Assembly: GCA_017562135.1 (NCBI GenBank)
Contig: QEYB01000412.1
Coordinates: forward strand, 248,001-312,000
Source of the DNA: Dipylidium caninum
Taxonomy: Eukaryota; Platyhelminthes; Cestoda; Cyclophyllidea; Dipylidiidae
Length of the DNA: 64,000 bases
Direction: 5' to 3'
The position numbers were made by a program, and so were the translations under genes. Positions within the stretch are counted from its first letter, which is position 1. Each line of letters opens with the position of its first letter. Shown here piece after piece: positions 1 to 11,830 of this stretch. The notes under the pieces are model-generated. The model searched no databases, was not told where the DNA came from, and worked only from the letters and a program-made list of their open reading frames with translations.

Positions 1-3000
1 TCCATTAATGTAAAAAAACTAGCTTACGTAGGAATTGGTGCTACAACACGAGGTTGGGTCTTGATGTCGGTAAAAGGGGAGCATGAGTAGACAAACGACG
101 GATGCGAAAAAGCATGTGATGAAAACTGCCAGTGTAAATCTTTGCTAAAAAAGCCAAATAAAAGAAAAACAAGAATTCCTCCTTTTACCCAAAGCCGTTT
201 AAAGATGCGCAGTAAAAAGCGTTCAACGGTTGGCAGTGGAACTAAATGCGTCTCCATGTCACGATAGAGTCTTAGACCTCCCAGGGATATCGGCGTCTAC
301 TAAGTCAGAGAAGACTTGAGCGCATGATGACTTAGATGAATGCGAATTCATTTTAACTTTTAGTGCATTTATTGCGACACATCCGCGGTTGAATGAGGAA
401 AGGACAATTGGTGTAAATTGTTTCGGACGAACACAAATCTATGGTGGGAAAATGACAGAATGTGAAAGAAAACCATCCTAAAGAGTTGGGGAAGAGCAAC
501 ACGTCCGACGAAAGCCGATCCATATCTCGGTTTGTTGGGTCCTTTAGATAGTTCCGAGACTTTGAGTGGCTGGATTTCACTCTTTTCCGAATAAATAACA
601 TCGACACAGAAAATAACTTACTTGTACACTCCCATAACGATAGAATGGATTCACGTCGAGATGGCGAATGTCGTGGGAGACGATCTTCATTGAAACCGTC
701 AAGATAATTGGAGTACTGAATGAAAAGGCGGATTAAAGAATTGCTACTCATATTGGAGGTCATGGCTTGAACATATAACTGTGCTATGCACTAGACAAAC
801 TTCAGATGGCATCTTAATTGTGGATTGAACGATAAATTTTTTTGACGATACTACTTAAATATGTTATAAGCAGACATTAGACTAATTGCATTTCGAAGCA
901 AATCAATAGTAGACCCAAAGTATACTAATAATGTTGGCGGTCATGACGTGAACGGAGAGCTGTACTATCCATTAGGAAAACTTTAGATGACACCTTAATC
1001 GTAGATTGAAAGATAAAATTTTTCCGGCAACGCTACTTAAATCCGTTATAAGTAGGCATTTTATTAATCGGAAGGAGCTGTCTTGTCAATGTCAAGAAAA
1101 TTACAGTTAAAGTGAATGGCGTTTATAGTATAACCCAATAGGAGGGAATAAAAGGCAAAACGGGCTAAAGATGCTGTAAAATTAGAAAGCGCAAAGGAGA
1201 AGGAGAAGTTGCTCTTGAATCCGTAAAACATCGTGCATAATTACGACGAACTGTGAATAGAGGCTTCGAGTGTTGCATGGGAACACCTGTGACACACCAA
1301 TTGGTATTTGGACATCACAGTGGCATTCAAAGCAGTCAATGACTTACAGTAGTCCAAAGATGTAGAAGACGGTGCGGTTCCGACGTGGCATCTGTCTGCC
1401 CTCTCGGCGTTGGATGAGCATGGCAATGCAGATGAAGGCCACCCACAGACGCGTGCAGTAGTCGGCGGAGAGGTAGAAGGAGAATTTGATGTAGTCGACC
1501 AAGGTGATGCGTGCCGCGGGATCTGAGGAAGACAGAGAGATAAAGGAGATAAGTGGAGGACACATGCAGAGACGCGTTCTAGAGAGTGTGTGTACGTGCG
1601 CCAACTTGGCTGTGCAATATACCCCCGCCCAGTTCGTCTAATCCTCTAACACCCAAGTGTCTGTCGCTTGAGTTGAGGTAATTGTGAGGAAGCGGAGACA
1701 CTTCAACACAGCACCGACGTTAGTTAACAAGTGCCGAGGACTCCAACAACCTTGCAACACTTTAATCGGCCTCCACGCTTTAAGACAAGAGGTGGTGCGA
1801 AGTCCTCTCCACACACACAAGGCGAAATGACCCACCGAATATCCACGATTTGAAACAGGCGCCCAGAACGACAATTGCCGTGGTAACCAGAGTGCAGTCC
1901 AAGTAACAGACGACAAATCGATGTGGCATTAAAACCGTCTTCCGGTCTACCAGAAGCACCACTCTCGTCCACACCTGCAAGAGACGACAAATGAGAGGAC
2001 TTCCTCTGGAATATGCAATTAAATGTGGCCCCGCCAACGCGATCAAGGGCGACAGGGTATGTTCAAATTAAACCGGGATACATTGGTGTCCACCATCCCC
2101 TCAGGCGACAGCGAGAGCGTCTACTAGGTGGGATTCTAACTGGGGAGGCTGTCGACGTTTCATACTAGCAGAACAGGCTTCAAGGCAGCCGACTGCGGTT
2201 GCTCCATCGGCAATCGTCTGACCGGTGGGGAGCTCTTCGCTTCCACGGCGTGTGAGGCATTCTGGCAGACCCGCTGGAGACATTCCTTGTGTCCACACCT
2301 CTGAGCCGAGAGGTGGGTGGACGAAGGGGCCAGTTAACCTCCCCGTCGATCGGGGGGAAAGTGGTGGGTAGGCGAGGCACTTACCCCACTCAGGAAGCTA
2401 GTCCAGGAGACAAAAACGGCCGTTTTTTCGAGAAATTGCGGATAGACAATGAAGGAAGCTGAGAGGAGGTTGAGGATGCATTCGTAGACGAATAGGCAGG
2501 GGAGGAGGAGGAAAGTTCCAATTCTAATGGTGTCTCCCACCTAGAAGATGGACGATCTGCGTTATGATATAATGCGGGACTAAAGGTTGGCGCTAATTTC
2601 CTTAAAACGGGCGGCAATGAGAGAAGTGACTAAAGACAACAAGTCGCCGTGTCGATTACAGTGTTTGAAGCTGGCACGACGCATGAGTTGGCCAAGAAGG
2701 CCGCAGGGAGTCTGGCCGACTTCAGTCAAAGAACTGTACAGATTCGCGGGAATGTGTCAGTCGAAGAAGAGATAAAGAGGCATGAAGGATGAAAAGAGAG
2801 GCTACCGTGGCTAATTTTAAGTGTTAGACCTAAACTACATCCTCCCTGTCCGCGGTATGGCGGCAACATGGCTTCGACGGGGCGAGCGACGCGGAGATGA
2901 GACGCTCGTTCGAAGTGTTAATCCACTCAGCGTCTCAACTGTTTTGCTAAGTATGAAGCATTCTCAGTGAAAAAGTGTTGAGGTAAAGAGAGAAAACAGG

Positions 3001-6000
3001 GCCCTTTGCTTCCAAAATGCCACCAGTACAAAATAAAATAGGGACGAAAGTTAGATGAACTCGATTAATTGGAGGGCACGAAAACGCCGAGTTCTGAGGA
3101 GGAGGAGGTCTTGCCTCCAGCCCTCGAAACAACGTCTTCTCTCGTGTGTCTAAATTCATAATTAGGGAATAAAATTCTCCCCAATCGAGGGGAAGGTGGC
3201 GTCAAAGAGGCTGCAATCGAGGCAGGGTTCGCAGTGAACCTCAGTCGGTCCCCTGCCCCGATTGGAGGAAAATGCCTTCAAGGTCAGTCAAAGTGTGCCG
3301 ATGTGAAGGCGTGCCAAGGCTTCCTTGACGTGTGAAAACACGAAACAGTGCACAAAATGACAGAGAGTAAAATCGGAAGTGTCGACTAGTGAGGCTTTAG
3401 GGGAAAGACGGTGGAGCAGCCGCCTCGTTGGGCGATTGACCAACGAGAGGAGCGGAGAGGGCGAATTACACGGCCTAATTTAAGATGTGGAGCTTGGACA
3501 GAGTGCTGTATGGCTGTTGAAAGCATCAGGACCGAGCGAATAACGCGGAGGTGCGGCAAAGACTAGGTCGGCTACTTTCCTCGAGGCCGAGGCAGCAGAC
3601 GGTCGACAGAGTGAGACAAAAGGAGCGGGAAGCTGACCAGAAGGCTTCAAGGCAGCGGAGGAGGACTAACATCGGCACCTCAGCGCTCGTCTTGTGCCAC
3701 CACTGGCGACGGGGAGGTCGAATCGTCCTCTCACCCGAGCACACCGACCCCTGTCGGAACACCCAAATGTCGACTGGCGCATCGGTTGCCTCCAGCACTG
3801 CGGTAAAAAAAGCTTAAACACACGACAAGTCACACGAGACCAAGGAATACCACACGGAGCAGGGATGGTGGCAAAGATCAACTGACAGAAGTGGCGATGG
3901 CATTGAATGAAGAGGAGGTCTGATGGGAGGAGAGGAAAAGGCCCCGATCCACCACTCGAAGGGCCTCGGAGGCCGTCAGCTTTCGTCCTCATCCGCCGAA
4001 TGACGTGTTGAATGGTCTCAGACGACAGACACTTCAGTGTTAGAGGACCACACAACCTGCATTGGCTGACTCGCACAGCCAAGCGAGTGGCGCTGCCCTC
4101 ACAGTCGCCTCATTCCGTTCTCCTTGGGCTCCCCCGGCAAGCCGCAAGTTCTCCTTCCACCTCTCCGGCGACCACTGGCATGCCAATTCAACGACACGAG
4201 GGCGGACAAATGCCGCGTCGAAATACCACTGTCTTCTATAGCTTTGGCCTACTCTAAGTCATTAACTCCGTGACATCGGAGGGACGATCGTTTACTCAGA
4301 ACTGATGACACAGCTCTGATTATTTCCACATAAAAACGAAGGAAGAAAGGCCCATTCAGTGTTTGTGCATGTGCGATGGTTAAAAGTTTAATGCCGTGGC
4401 ACCGGTTGGACAGTGCGATCGCCCTGTCCGAGGAGAAAACGCGATGGACGGGGGGGGGAGGGCGACAGTCCCACCTCCGCCCTTCCAACCTACCAGCGGT
4501 CAGATGGCAAGGAGTTGACGGAGGCACTCACAAGGTGGGGCGCAGTCGCGTACCGACAGGCGATTGGCAGGAGTCGGGCGTTGGCGGGCGAGAGGGAGTA
4601 GAGGAGGACGAAGTTCCGCGTCTGGACGTCGTCAAGGCGACTCTGAAGCAGGGTGTACAGTCTTTGCGCAAGCACTGGCACGAGTAATCTTGAGGAAGAA
4701 GGGTTGAAGTGCACCGGATTGGATTGGCTTGAATACGAGCTTTTATGCCCCCCCCCCGCCCTCCGACTCCACTGACTCTCCTACAGGCTGCGTCTTTGCC
4801 TGTCACTTATCAAATCAAATCGTGACCAGACTTCACCTCTGGAGTGGGCGATCGGCCCGCGATCTCCAGAGGGGTGACCCGAGCAAGCCAAGAGACCAAA
4901 GAGGCGCCAGACCCAGCCATCCGACCCCGGCGGGCGCCACGAGGAGGAGCCCGGGTCGGCGACTACTCTCCCCGGCCAGAGGACCCAAAAGCCCACGAGC
5001 ACACACACCGGGGGAACAAGTTTCAGCTTGCATACACCGGCTAAATCTCCCCCTCGAGGAAAGCGCAGACGCTGCGATTAGTTCCCCGGCCAGAGAGTCG
5101 CAGTTACAAGTTGTCTAGTGCCAATTTAAACCAACAACCCGCCTGCACAGCCTGTCTAATCTGCTGGGCCTACATGGCGAGTGATGTATGGAGCAAAGGG
5201 AAAGACTGACACTTTGGTTGAAAGAATGACGGCCAGGAGGAGTCGTCTGCCCTCCATCGAAACACCGGCGCCCGAGTGCACGCAGACGAGACCGAGGTAG
5301 ATGAGCGCACAGGAGACGAAGGTGTCACCTGAAGCAGAAAAAGCAGGCGCTGGAAATAGTTTTGTCTTCTTCCCCCCGCTGAAGTCGTTGGCATGGGCGA
5401 TAAGCTGTGGAAAGTCCTGTTTGTGACCGTGCGTGAGGTCGCAGGACTTCGAGGTCTCCAGAAAGTCCAGCGGAATAAGTGCGACGCTCGGAATTGTATC
5501 TCCTAGTTTCTACTGAACTACGGCAAAAATATTCCTCCTCGTCGTGAGGCCACCACATCTTCTGCGGCGGGTTCAGGCTCTGGGAGCGATAGGAAACTCC
5601 TGAGGCCGCGACGACGGTCTAATGCGTCGTCCTCTCGCATGACCCGAGGGAACGCAGCGACGGACTCCACTTCCCAGCGGCTACTGCGTCTGCTCCAACT
5701 GCATTGAAGCTCAGAATTGAATCGGACAGGCTGCCGATGGTCAAAAGTGCAGTTTTCCGCTCCACTGAGCAGTGAACATAAAAGAGGCGATTTTTCTCGC
5801 ATCCTCGGTGTGGACTTCGTGGTTATGCTGACAAGTCCGCGTGCAACAGCTCGCCCGGACGGTGTTTCCTGAAACGGGGACGTAACTTCTGGGCAAGTCG
5901 TTGTCGCCCGTCGTCCGTCGGCCTTCGTCCGTGGCCCGCCTGCCTGGTGTGTCGCGAGAGATCCACGTCTTCGGACGAGTGGGTCACTCGTCTGCGAGGG

Positions 6001-9000
6001 CAGCTGCAGGGGCAAAATGCGCTCAGCCAACGTGAAATGTCATCTGGGATCAGTGAATATGACAGGGTGAACGGGAGATTGCAATCGCAACGGCGCTTAC
6101 CAAAGGTGTCGAAGAAGTGGACGAAGTAGATTGGTGGCCGCTTCTGAAATGCCGCATTGCAGATCAGGCCGAGGCAAAAGGCGATGAATTGGGGGTCGAG
6201 GAGGATTTTATAAAATATCTGAAAGGGAGGAGAAGCGGTTAGGAGAGGGAGAGAGGAGGATGCAGTGGAAAAGGGCGGGTTGAGACCGGCTCTGCCCACC
6301 TCGCCAGAGGGGAGAATTCAACAGTAGTTTATCCACTCTGTTTCCATCCATCTGCCTGTTCAGTTAATAAGTTCTTTCACGGGTATTTCAGCAATTTCTT
6401 CCCTCCTATCCCCCTCTCACTGGTTAGCATAATGTGACGCCAGAGGAGAGGAGGAGGTGGTCGTTCCCTAATAACGCCTTCATGTATAATAACGGGGAAA
6501 TGATTGAGAGGCAAGTCTAAAGGCTGCTCAGAGTGGCTCCTCGAATTACCCACTAAAGAGCCCCAAACACCAACACTAAATGGAACTGGAAGCAGTGCAT
6601 TAAGGTAGTTAAGGTCGCCTCGTCCCCTACTTGTGTAAGTAAACAATGGTGCTGACCTTGAAGAGGGTTCGAGGGGTTAGACCAGTCGAGGGAGGGTGGA
6701 CGACAGTTCTCTGGACTATTCGGCGCTCCTGTACCGTGTTGAGCTCGAGGAGGAGAAATGCAAGTGGCCTGAGGATAAGGAGTTGGAGGACAACGACGAG
6801 GCAGCAATGATTGGCCATTGTGGGATAGAGAATCCGAACTGGGAGGGAGAGAGAGACCGGGACGTGTAAGACTGCCGAGGCATGCGGTCTCGGAGGCGCT
6901 AGTTTACTCCATCCCAGTTGACACGTCTTCGCATTCCTCGGTTTAACACTTCAGCACCAAGGTCTTCCCTGATATAATTGCCAAAAATTAACTTCGTCTA
7001 CGCGGCGAGCGCTCCATTCAAGCAGACATTCGTCCACCTATGAAATTGCGCTCGTCCACACCACCGATGGTTGTTCTAGAATTCAAGGTGACCTATTGAA
7101 GAAGACGATCGTCGCCATACAGAGGATGGATTTCATTTAAATGGAGAGATGTGGTAAGAGAAGTGGATTGCGCTTTTGAAAGAGGACTGGAGAGCCACAT
7201 GACCGTGGGATAGGCTTTATCAAGTAAACGGCAACAATGACAACGACGAGGTCGACAAACTTCCCCGCCCGCTCACCCTCTCTTGGCAAATAGAAGAACA
7301 ATAGAGGTGGTAGCGATGATGGCGCGTACATTCTAGCTGGGTGTGAACGAATCCTCGAAGGCGTCATCGCCGCCCCCCAGTTGAGATCACGGTGAGCTCG
7401 GAAGAATAAAGCGAACGCAAATGGGGGGGGGGGGGGGGATGAAGGAGTTGGGGCGTGCCGAGCCCCCGTCCAATAAACTGTCTTGGGCAAAATTTTAAAA
7501 TGCGATTGTGGAAGTTTAGTTGGACCCAGTTGTGTGCGGCGATGCCGACTCGCGGTGAAGTCAAAGAAGCGCCATTCAAATAATCTGTTGTGTTGGAGAA
7601 GGGGATAGGAAGCTCAAGTACTTTACAACTTTAAAGTCGTTTGGGTAGAAAAAATCGTAGGAAAGGGGAATGGAGATACAAATTGCCAAAGTTAGCATCT
7701 CATGTCGCGAAAAGAAGCTGGAAAAGCTGGAGTCATTAAGGGGGTGGAGGGTTTTCATAAAGCTTTATCCTCAAACTCTAAGAAAGTCTCGGCGAATCAC
7801 AGCTTTCCAAACAGGCAAAGGAAGCGCAAGGGCAGCATTGTAGGCCTTGAATAACAAACTCTTCAATAAGTACTGGCACCACAGTTGACTGATGGGTCAA
7901 TTGGACAAAATGAGTGACTTTTGAGTGTGTTACAATGCCACTTCTGAGCCCTCGCGATACCGTAAAACGTAAAATTATTTTAGAGGATTTGTCCACAATA
8001 CTGAGCAAAAAAAACGCGCAAAATAACCGGTTGTGGAAGGAAAATTATAGAAGGTAAGTTGTTTAAATTGCGTATGACGCTTTCGCTACCTAATTGGCTA
8101 ATTTGATAAAATGAATGATTGTCAAGTGCGATTTAAGGTGTGGCAGATGTCTACGATCCAAAGTGGCGTAGTAGCTCTTTTGGTGAGAATCCTATTAAAA
8201 TTAGTGAAACAATGTCATAACATGCTATTCTATGGTATGAAAGAGGAAAGACGCATGATCAAAGCTGAATATGATAAGCCTTCCATAAATCACTATAGCT
8301 TCGTCGTGATTGGTTAACTCGGTAAAATGAATAAATAATAACCCAATCGTTAGTTTTTAGTGCGATCTATTACCTTTTAGGTGGATTGTGCTAAAATGAG
8401 TTGGTTGAGTTGACAGCCAAAACGAGCGAGAGGAGATTTAGCCTGTCAACCTGGTTAATTCGTTACATCCAGTGAAGTCTTCACCCACCTCGCGTATTCC
8501 AACTTGAATCCACATTTTATTGCACCTAATCACGGGTAAAGGACGGGCCAAAGGCCGATCTGTGTTTATTTTGTGTCACCTTGGTTAGGTCTTACCCGCA
8601 TACAGGTGATAAAGCGCCTCCACTTTTGCAGGACAGAAACACCAGACTCGGAAGGAGAGAGGTAAGAATTGACGCAAGTAGCGGCCTTCTCCTTATCGGA
8701 AGGCATGAATGGATACGTCCTGATTAGTCCACAAGAGCTGTATCAGTGGAATTATTCGGACATACATGGGAGAAGAACGAAGTAGTTGAGAGTGAGATGA
8801 ACAGCTACTTAGGGCGGTATGACAACCGGTGCAGAGGTAAGACGGCAGTCTTGTGTTGTGGGAGTGGACAAAACCTGCAGTTGCCCTTTAAGGAGGTTGT
8901 TGTTTTCCGTTCGCACTAATCTCTCGGCCGAGATGAACAACAAGTTCCTGCCTTTTTCTCGTAGGGCTTGTGCCATCATCATGGCTGTCTCGAGTTGAGG

Positions 9001-9734
9001 AGAGCAAAGTGTTCCCGCAAAACTCGCCAGGACTTCGCGTCCCACACCAGGCCAGGTTAATTAACTATGAACTCACACGTGGGATACATTACGGCGATAT
9101 CATTGGAGTCGGTGAGAAGGAGGCCGACAATGGCTGAGAGACCCAGGAGTCGACCGCGTGAGACCACCAAACAGACGACAAGTGAGGCAATAAAGAGGAG
9201 GAGGCGAGAGAGGAGTATCGACCAAATGGCAGGCCATTGAATTGACTCCAGTTGAAGTATCGTTGTTGTCTACAAAGGGATACAAGAGAAACCTCGGTCC
9301 GATGAGATATGCCCTCGTGGAAGAAAGGACTAATCAGGTGTCGCTGCCCCGTCTCCACCCCCGCCCCGGCTGCCGGGTCACTGGTCCGCCCCGCCACCCA
9401 GTCCGTCTGCCGCTGTGGCCGGCGGCAAATATGGCCAAAAGCGAAAAGTTAGCGACAATCGTTGCGACCTCGTGGTATCGGTGGAGTCGACACGAGGTCG
9501 TGCCTTCTATCGCCTATCCGATGAATCTGCAGGCACTGCCAAACAAAATTTCGCCGATCAAATTGTTGGCCATTTCGACGGAAAGCACGTCCCCACCGGA
9601 GGGGAATCCACCTGCGAGGCGAGTGGGGCAAGCACATGTGAGGCGTGTTGGAGCCTGGGTTCCATCGCTCGACAAGGATTAAATGTGACTCATGCACACC
9701 ATTTATACACAGAGCGGTGTGGTGAGATCGTCGA

Positions 9735-9765
<31 letters not shown>

Positions 9766-11821
9766 AGAAGAGAAAAGTGGGAGGAGTGATGAGAAAGGCG
9801 TAACACTCTCCGTGAGGTGACAAGCGTCAGGCCTGGTAGTCTACACCCGCGATAGCTCGGAGTGAGGCGAGGCCTCGGGTGAGCTCAAGAACGGATTGAG
9901 GGGACTAAAAGATGGCAGAAGACACCGCTTGGAAGGGTTTCAGCAGTTATCGATGTACGCAAAAGGAAGAGTGAAGATCAAACAAGGCGGAGAGGTTGGA
10001 GCGAAAATAAACTCTGCGCCGAGGTCAGACTCGTGAGAAATCTATCCGATGCGAGAGGAGACGCGTTTGAGTATTCCAACTTTCCTCTACACCGTCTGTT
10101 GTGGCAATTTATGGGACTAGGTGCTCTCGAGGATGGCGTAGGCCAACTCAAACAGAACAGGATAAAACCAAGATAAGCAACAATAATTAAGACGGAGGCG
10201 AAGGGGCGCCGGTGACAGAGACGGTGCACGCCCCCCACCCCCGCCTACCTCCCGCCCCAAAAAGAGAGCACGCAGACAACTCGTCCGAGATCCTCTTGAC
10301 GTGCCCATCGCCAACGTGGATGACATCTCGCCCCAACTCCCCAGCGAAGCGGACAGATCGTCGGTATGAGACTGTGTGACCTTAAAAGACGGAGCCGGTG
10401 CTAGGGCCATCCCCTCATCGTTTATCCAAAGCTTCGCCCCGCCTAGACCTCAATTTATCGTCCGCTGCCTCCTCCACCCCTCCTCTGTGTGAGACGGTGA
10501 AGAAAGGGGGGTGATTAGGCTAACTACCCGAGTTGGAATGAGATGGCAGCGGGGTGAGAAATTCAATTTTAAAGAAGGAAATTTTTCCCTCCATGTTCAC
10601 TCAAACATCATCGCAATGGGGCTGAGCAAGATATGCACACACATACATACACGCACAAATTGAGGGAAATTTTCAGTGCATCTGAGAGTAATAAAAAGAC
10701 AATTACTCCGCCTAAAAGTGGGGCGAGTGATGGGGGGTGGGGGCGGGGGATGATTGAAGGACGCCCACACATTGGAGGTAGGAAGAAGGCAAATTTAATT
10801 AATACCACTGAGCATCGTTTTGGCGCAATGCAAGAAACGAGTGAGGCGATAGTAGGCCCGCGAGAACAATTACTTACACCAACCTTGGTTGGCAGTGTCT
10901 TCAAGAAAGTACTAATTAGATAGGAGTGTTGATGGAATCAAATGTACAAAAAAGGGAATGAGGATAAATAACCAACCGAGTGAGTTAGTTATGAATTATG
11001 AGGTAAAGTTCATAATGCACTTCTTCTGCTTGCCATCTGTGATGGTAACCGAAGTTGAGGTCGCCTCGAAGACAGATGTTTTGAGTTTTGCTAAAAGAAC
11101 TCCGTAGAGGACGGAAGAGCGTGGGAAAAGCGAAGAGTGGTCATAAAAACCAGGAGTAGAAGATTGCACTCGAGATTTGCTTTGGTAAGTGAACATGAGC
11201 AAAAACTAAGGCTAGCGCATCAAAGGTAGCAGAAACGTTTAGAAAAAGACAAACGAACAAAATTCCACCTGAATCCGATTGTCGGTCACCACACCTACAA
11301 ATCTATCAGTTCGCACATCAATCTACCTTTCCAATGGCTGATCTCAAGGTTAGGTGTAACGAGTATTCAAGATTGTCATCCTAAATGCGCACTTTGGAAC
11401 AACTAATGTGCTAATTTTGATGCAATATAGAATCATCAAGTGGCGAATGTGTACATACCAAAACAAATAACAGGTTTATGCGAAATGTTAGAAGTTTGGA
11501 AATAGGAAAATAGGAAATAGGAAAGGCAGAGAATGGGTAGCTACGTACCATAAAGATGATGACAGATATGGCACATCGATGGACGAATCGACCAAGTCCG
11601 CGAGTTTGAGCCCTCGAGAGAAGTCGTAGGTGGCCAATTAAAACGCCCACAATTATGAGGATGTACTGCGTGAGGAAAACCGAGGTGATTCGTGCAAATA
11701 CATGCGCCTCCGGAAAGGTGGTATTATCTATATTATCCGTAATGGCAGAGGAGGTAGCCATAGCAGCGATAATGCTGGATTCTGGAGTAGTGTCTGTGTT
11801 AGAAGACGTTGTGGGTTTCAT
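1..11821 (-). CDS. GPR155: GPR155/LYCHOS-like transporter-GPCR fusion protein, partial (3' end off the left edge)
   Basis: Multi-exon gene read right to left. Exons with matching phases: 11821-11549, 9269-9077, 6838-6657, 6218-6101, 5328-5174 and 4642-4494; then 2540-2385, 1974-1836 and 1522-1348; weaker exons at 715-622 and about 257-24. The order matches vertebrate GPR155, a lysosomal cholesterol-sensing protein with a PIN-type transporter half followed by a GPCR-like half. Recognisable pieces are the first helix ending LLSRAQTRGLGRFVHR, the TDSNDIAVMYP segment (TQSNDFALGYP in human), LLDPQFIAFCLGLICNAAF, a FVSCALIYLGL helix and the LLYSLSPANARLLPIACRY helix. Exon 4494 ends in phase 2 and exon 2540 starts in phase 0, so at least one exon between them is missing from this model. 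The start ATG at 11821 lies 6 nt after a polypyrimidine/CAG acceptor. The family call is from memory of human GPR155: firm for the exons from 11821 to 4494, moderate for those from 2540 to 1348, and weak for the two leftmost. Confidence 0.75.
751..1074. repeat. Two direct repeats of about 140 nt, period about 181
   Basis: The copies lie at about 751-893 and 932-1074, inside the 3' part of the GPR155-like gene. They share blocks such as TTGG-GGTCATG, ACTTAGATG-like and CTACTTAAAT-GTTATAAG. They are diverged by substitutions and small indels. Nothing suggests that they code. Confidence 0.6.
4144..4270 (+). pseudogene. Inverted, decayed copy of a GPR155 exon
   Basis: This plus-strand segment resembles the minus-strand exon at 1522-1348 and its first intronic bases. 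Shared peptide blocks are KFSF-LS at the 5' side and QMPRRN-TVFY-FGLL at the 3' side. The copy lacks the roughly 30 nt that encode the start of the helix (LWVAFICIA in the intact exon). The splice donor GTAAGT has become CTAAGT at 4254, which produces an immediate stop. It lies in the intron between exons 4642-4494 and 2540-2385 of the same gene, in opposite orientation, so it is probably a non-functional inverted duplicate. Confidence 0.65.
7423..7438. repeat. Homopolymer run of 16 G
   Basis: A 16-nt G run on the plus strand, inside an intron of the GPR155-like gene. Its length may be unreliable in the assembly. Confidence 0.9.
7885..8420. repeat. Degenerate repeats with a TAAAATGAATGA-type core
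   Basis: Loosely similar blocks start near 7893, 8091, 8303 and 8386. Each has ATTGG, then a short AT-rich stretch, then (A/T)AAAATGA. Spacing is about 200 nt for the first three. They lie in a long intron of the GPR155-like gene and no reading frame is conserved between them. Confidence 0.35.
9739..9764. repeat. (AG)n microsatellite
   Basis: Thirteen AG units in an intron of the GPR155-like gene, followed by imperfect AAG-rich sequence. Confidence 0.9.
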
Positions 11822-11830
11822 AAATTTCTG

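Noticed and set aside
751..1074. Possible CRISPR-like or mobile-element repeats
   Set aside because: Only two diverged copies, no regular spacer array, no transposase or reverse-transcriptase frame nearby, and the DNA is eukaryotic.
1348..1522. First read as a membrane segment of an ABCC/MRP transporter (LERRKG-like motif)
   Set aside because: The other exons of the same gene match GPR155 in order, and no ATP-binding cassette is present. The segment also fits the GPCR-like half of GPR155.
3526..4082. GC-rich open frames proposed as the missing GPR155 exon
   Set aside because: No transmembrane segment matching the expected region and no acceptor giving the required phase 2.
5518..6030. Minus-strand open frame of 170 codons
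   Set aside because: Lies between two phase-compatible GPR155 exons (6101 and 5328). The peptide is Arg/Ser-rich without recognisable domains, so it is an intron.
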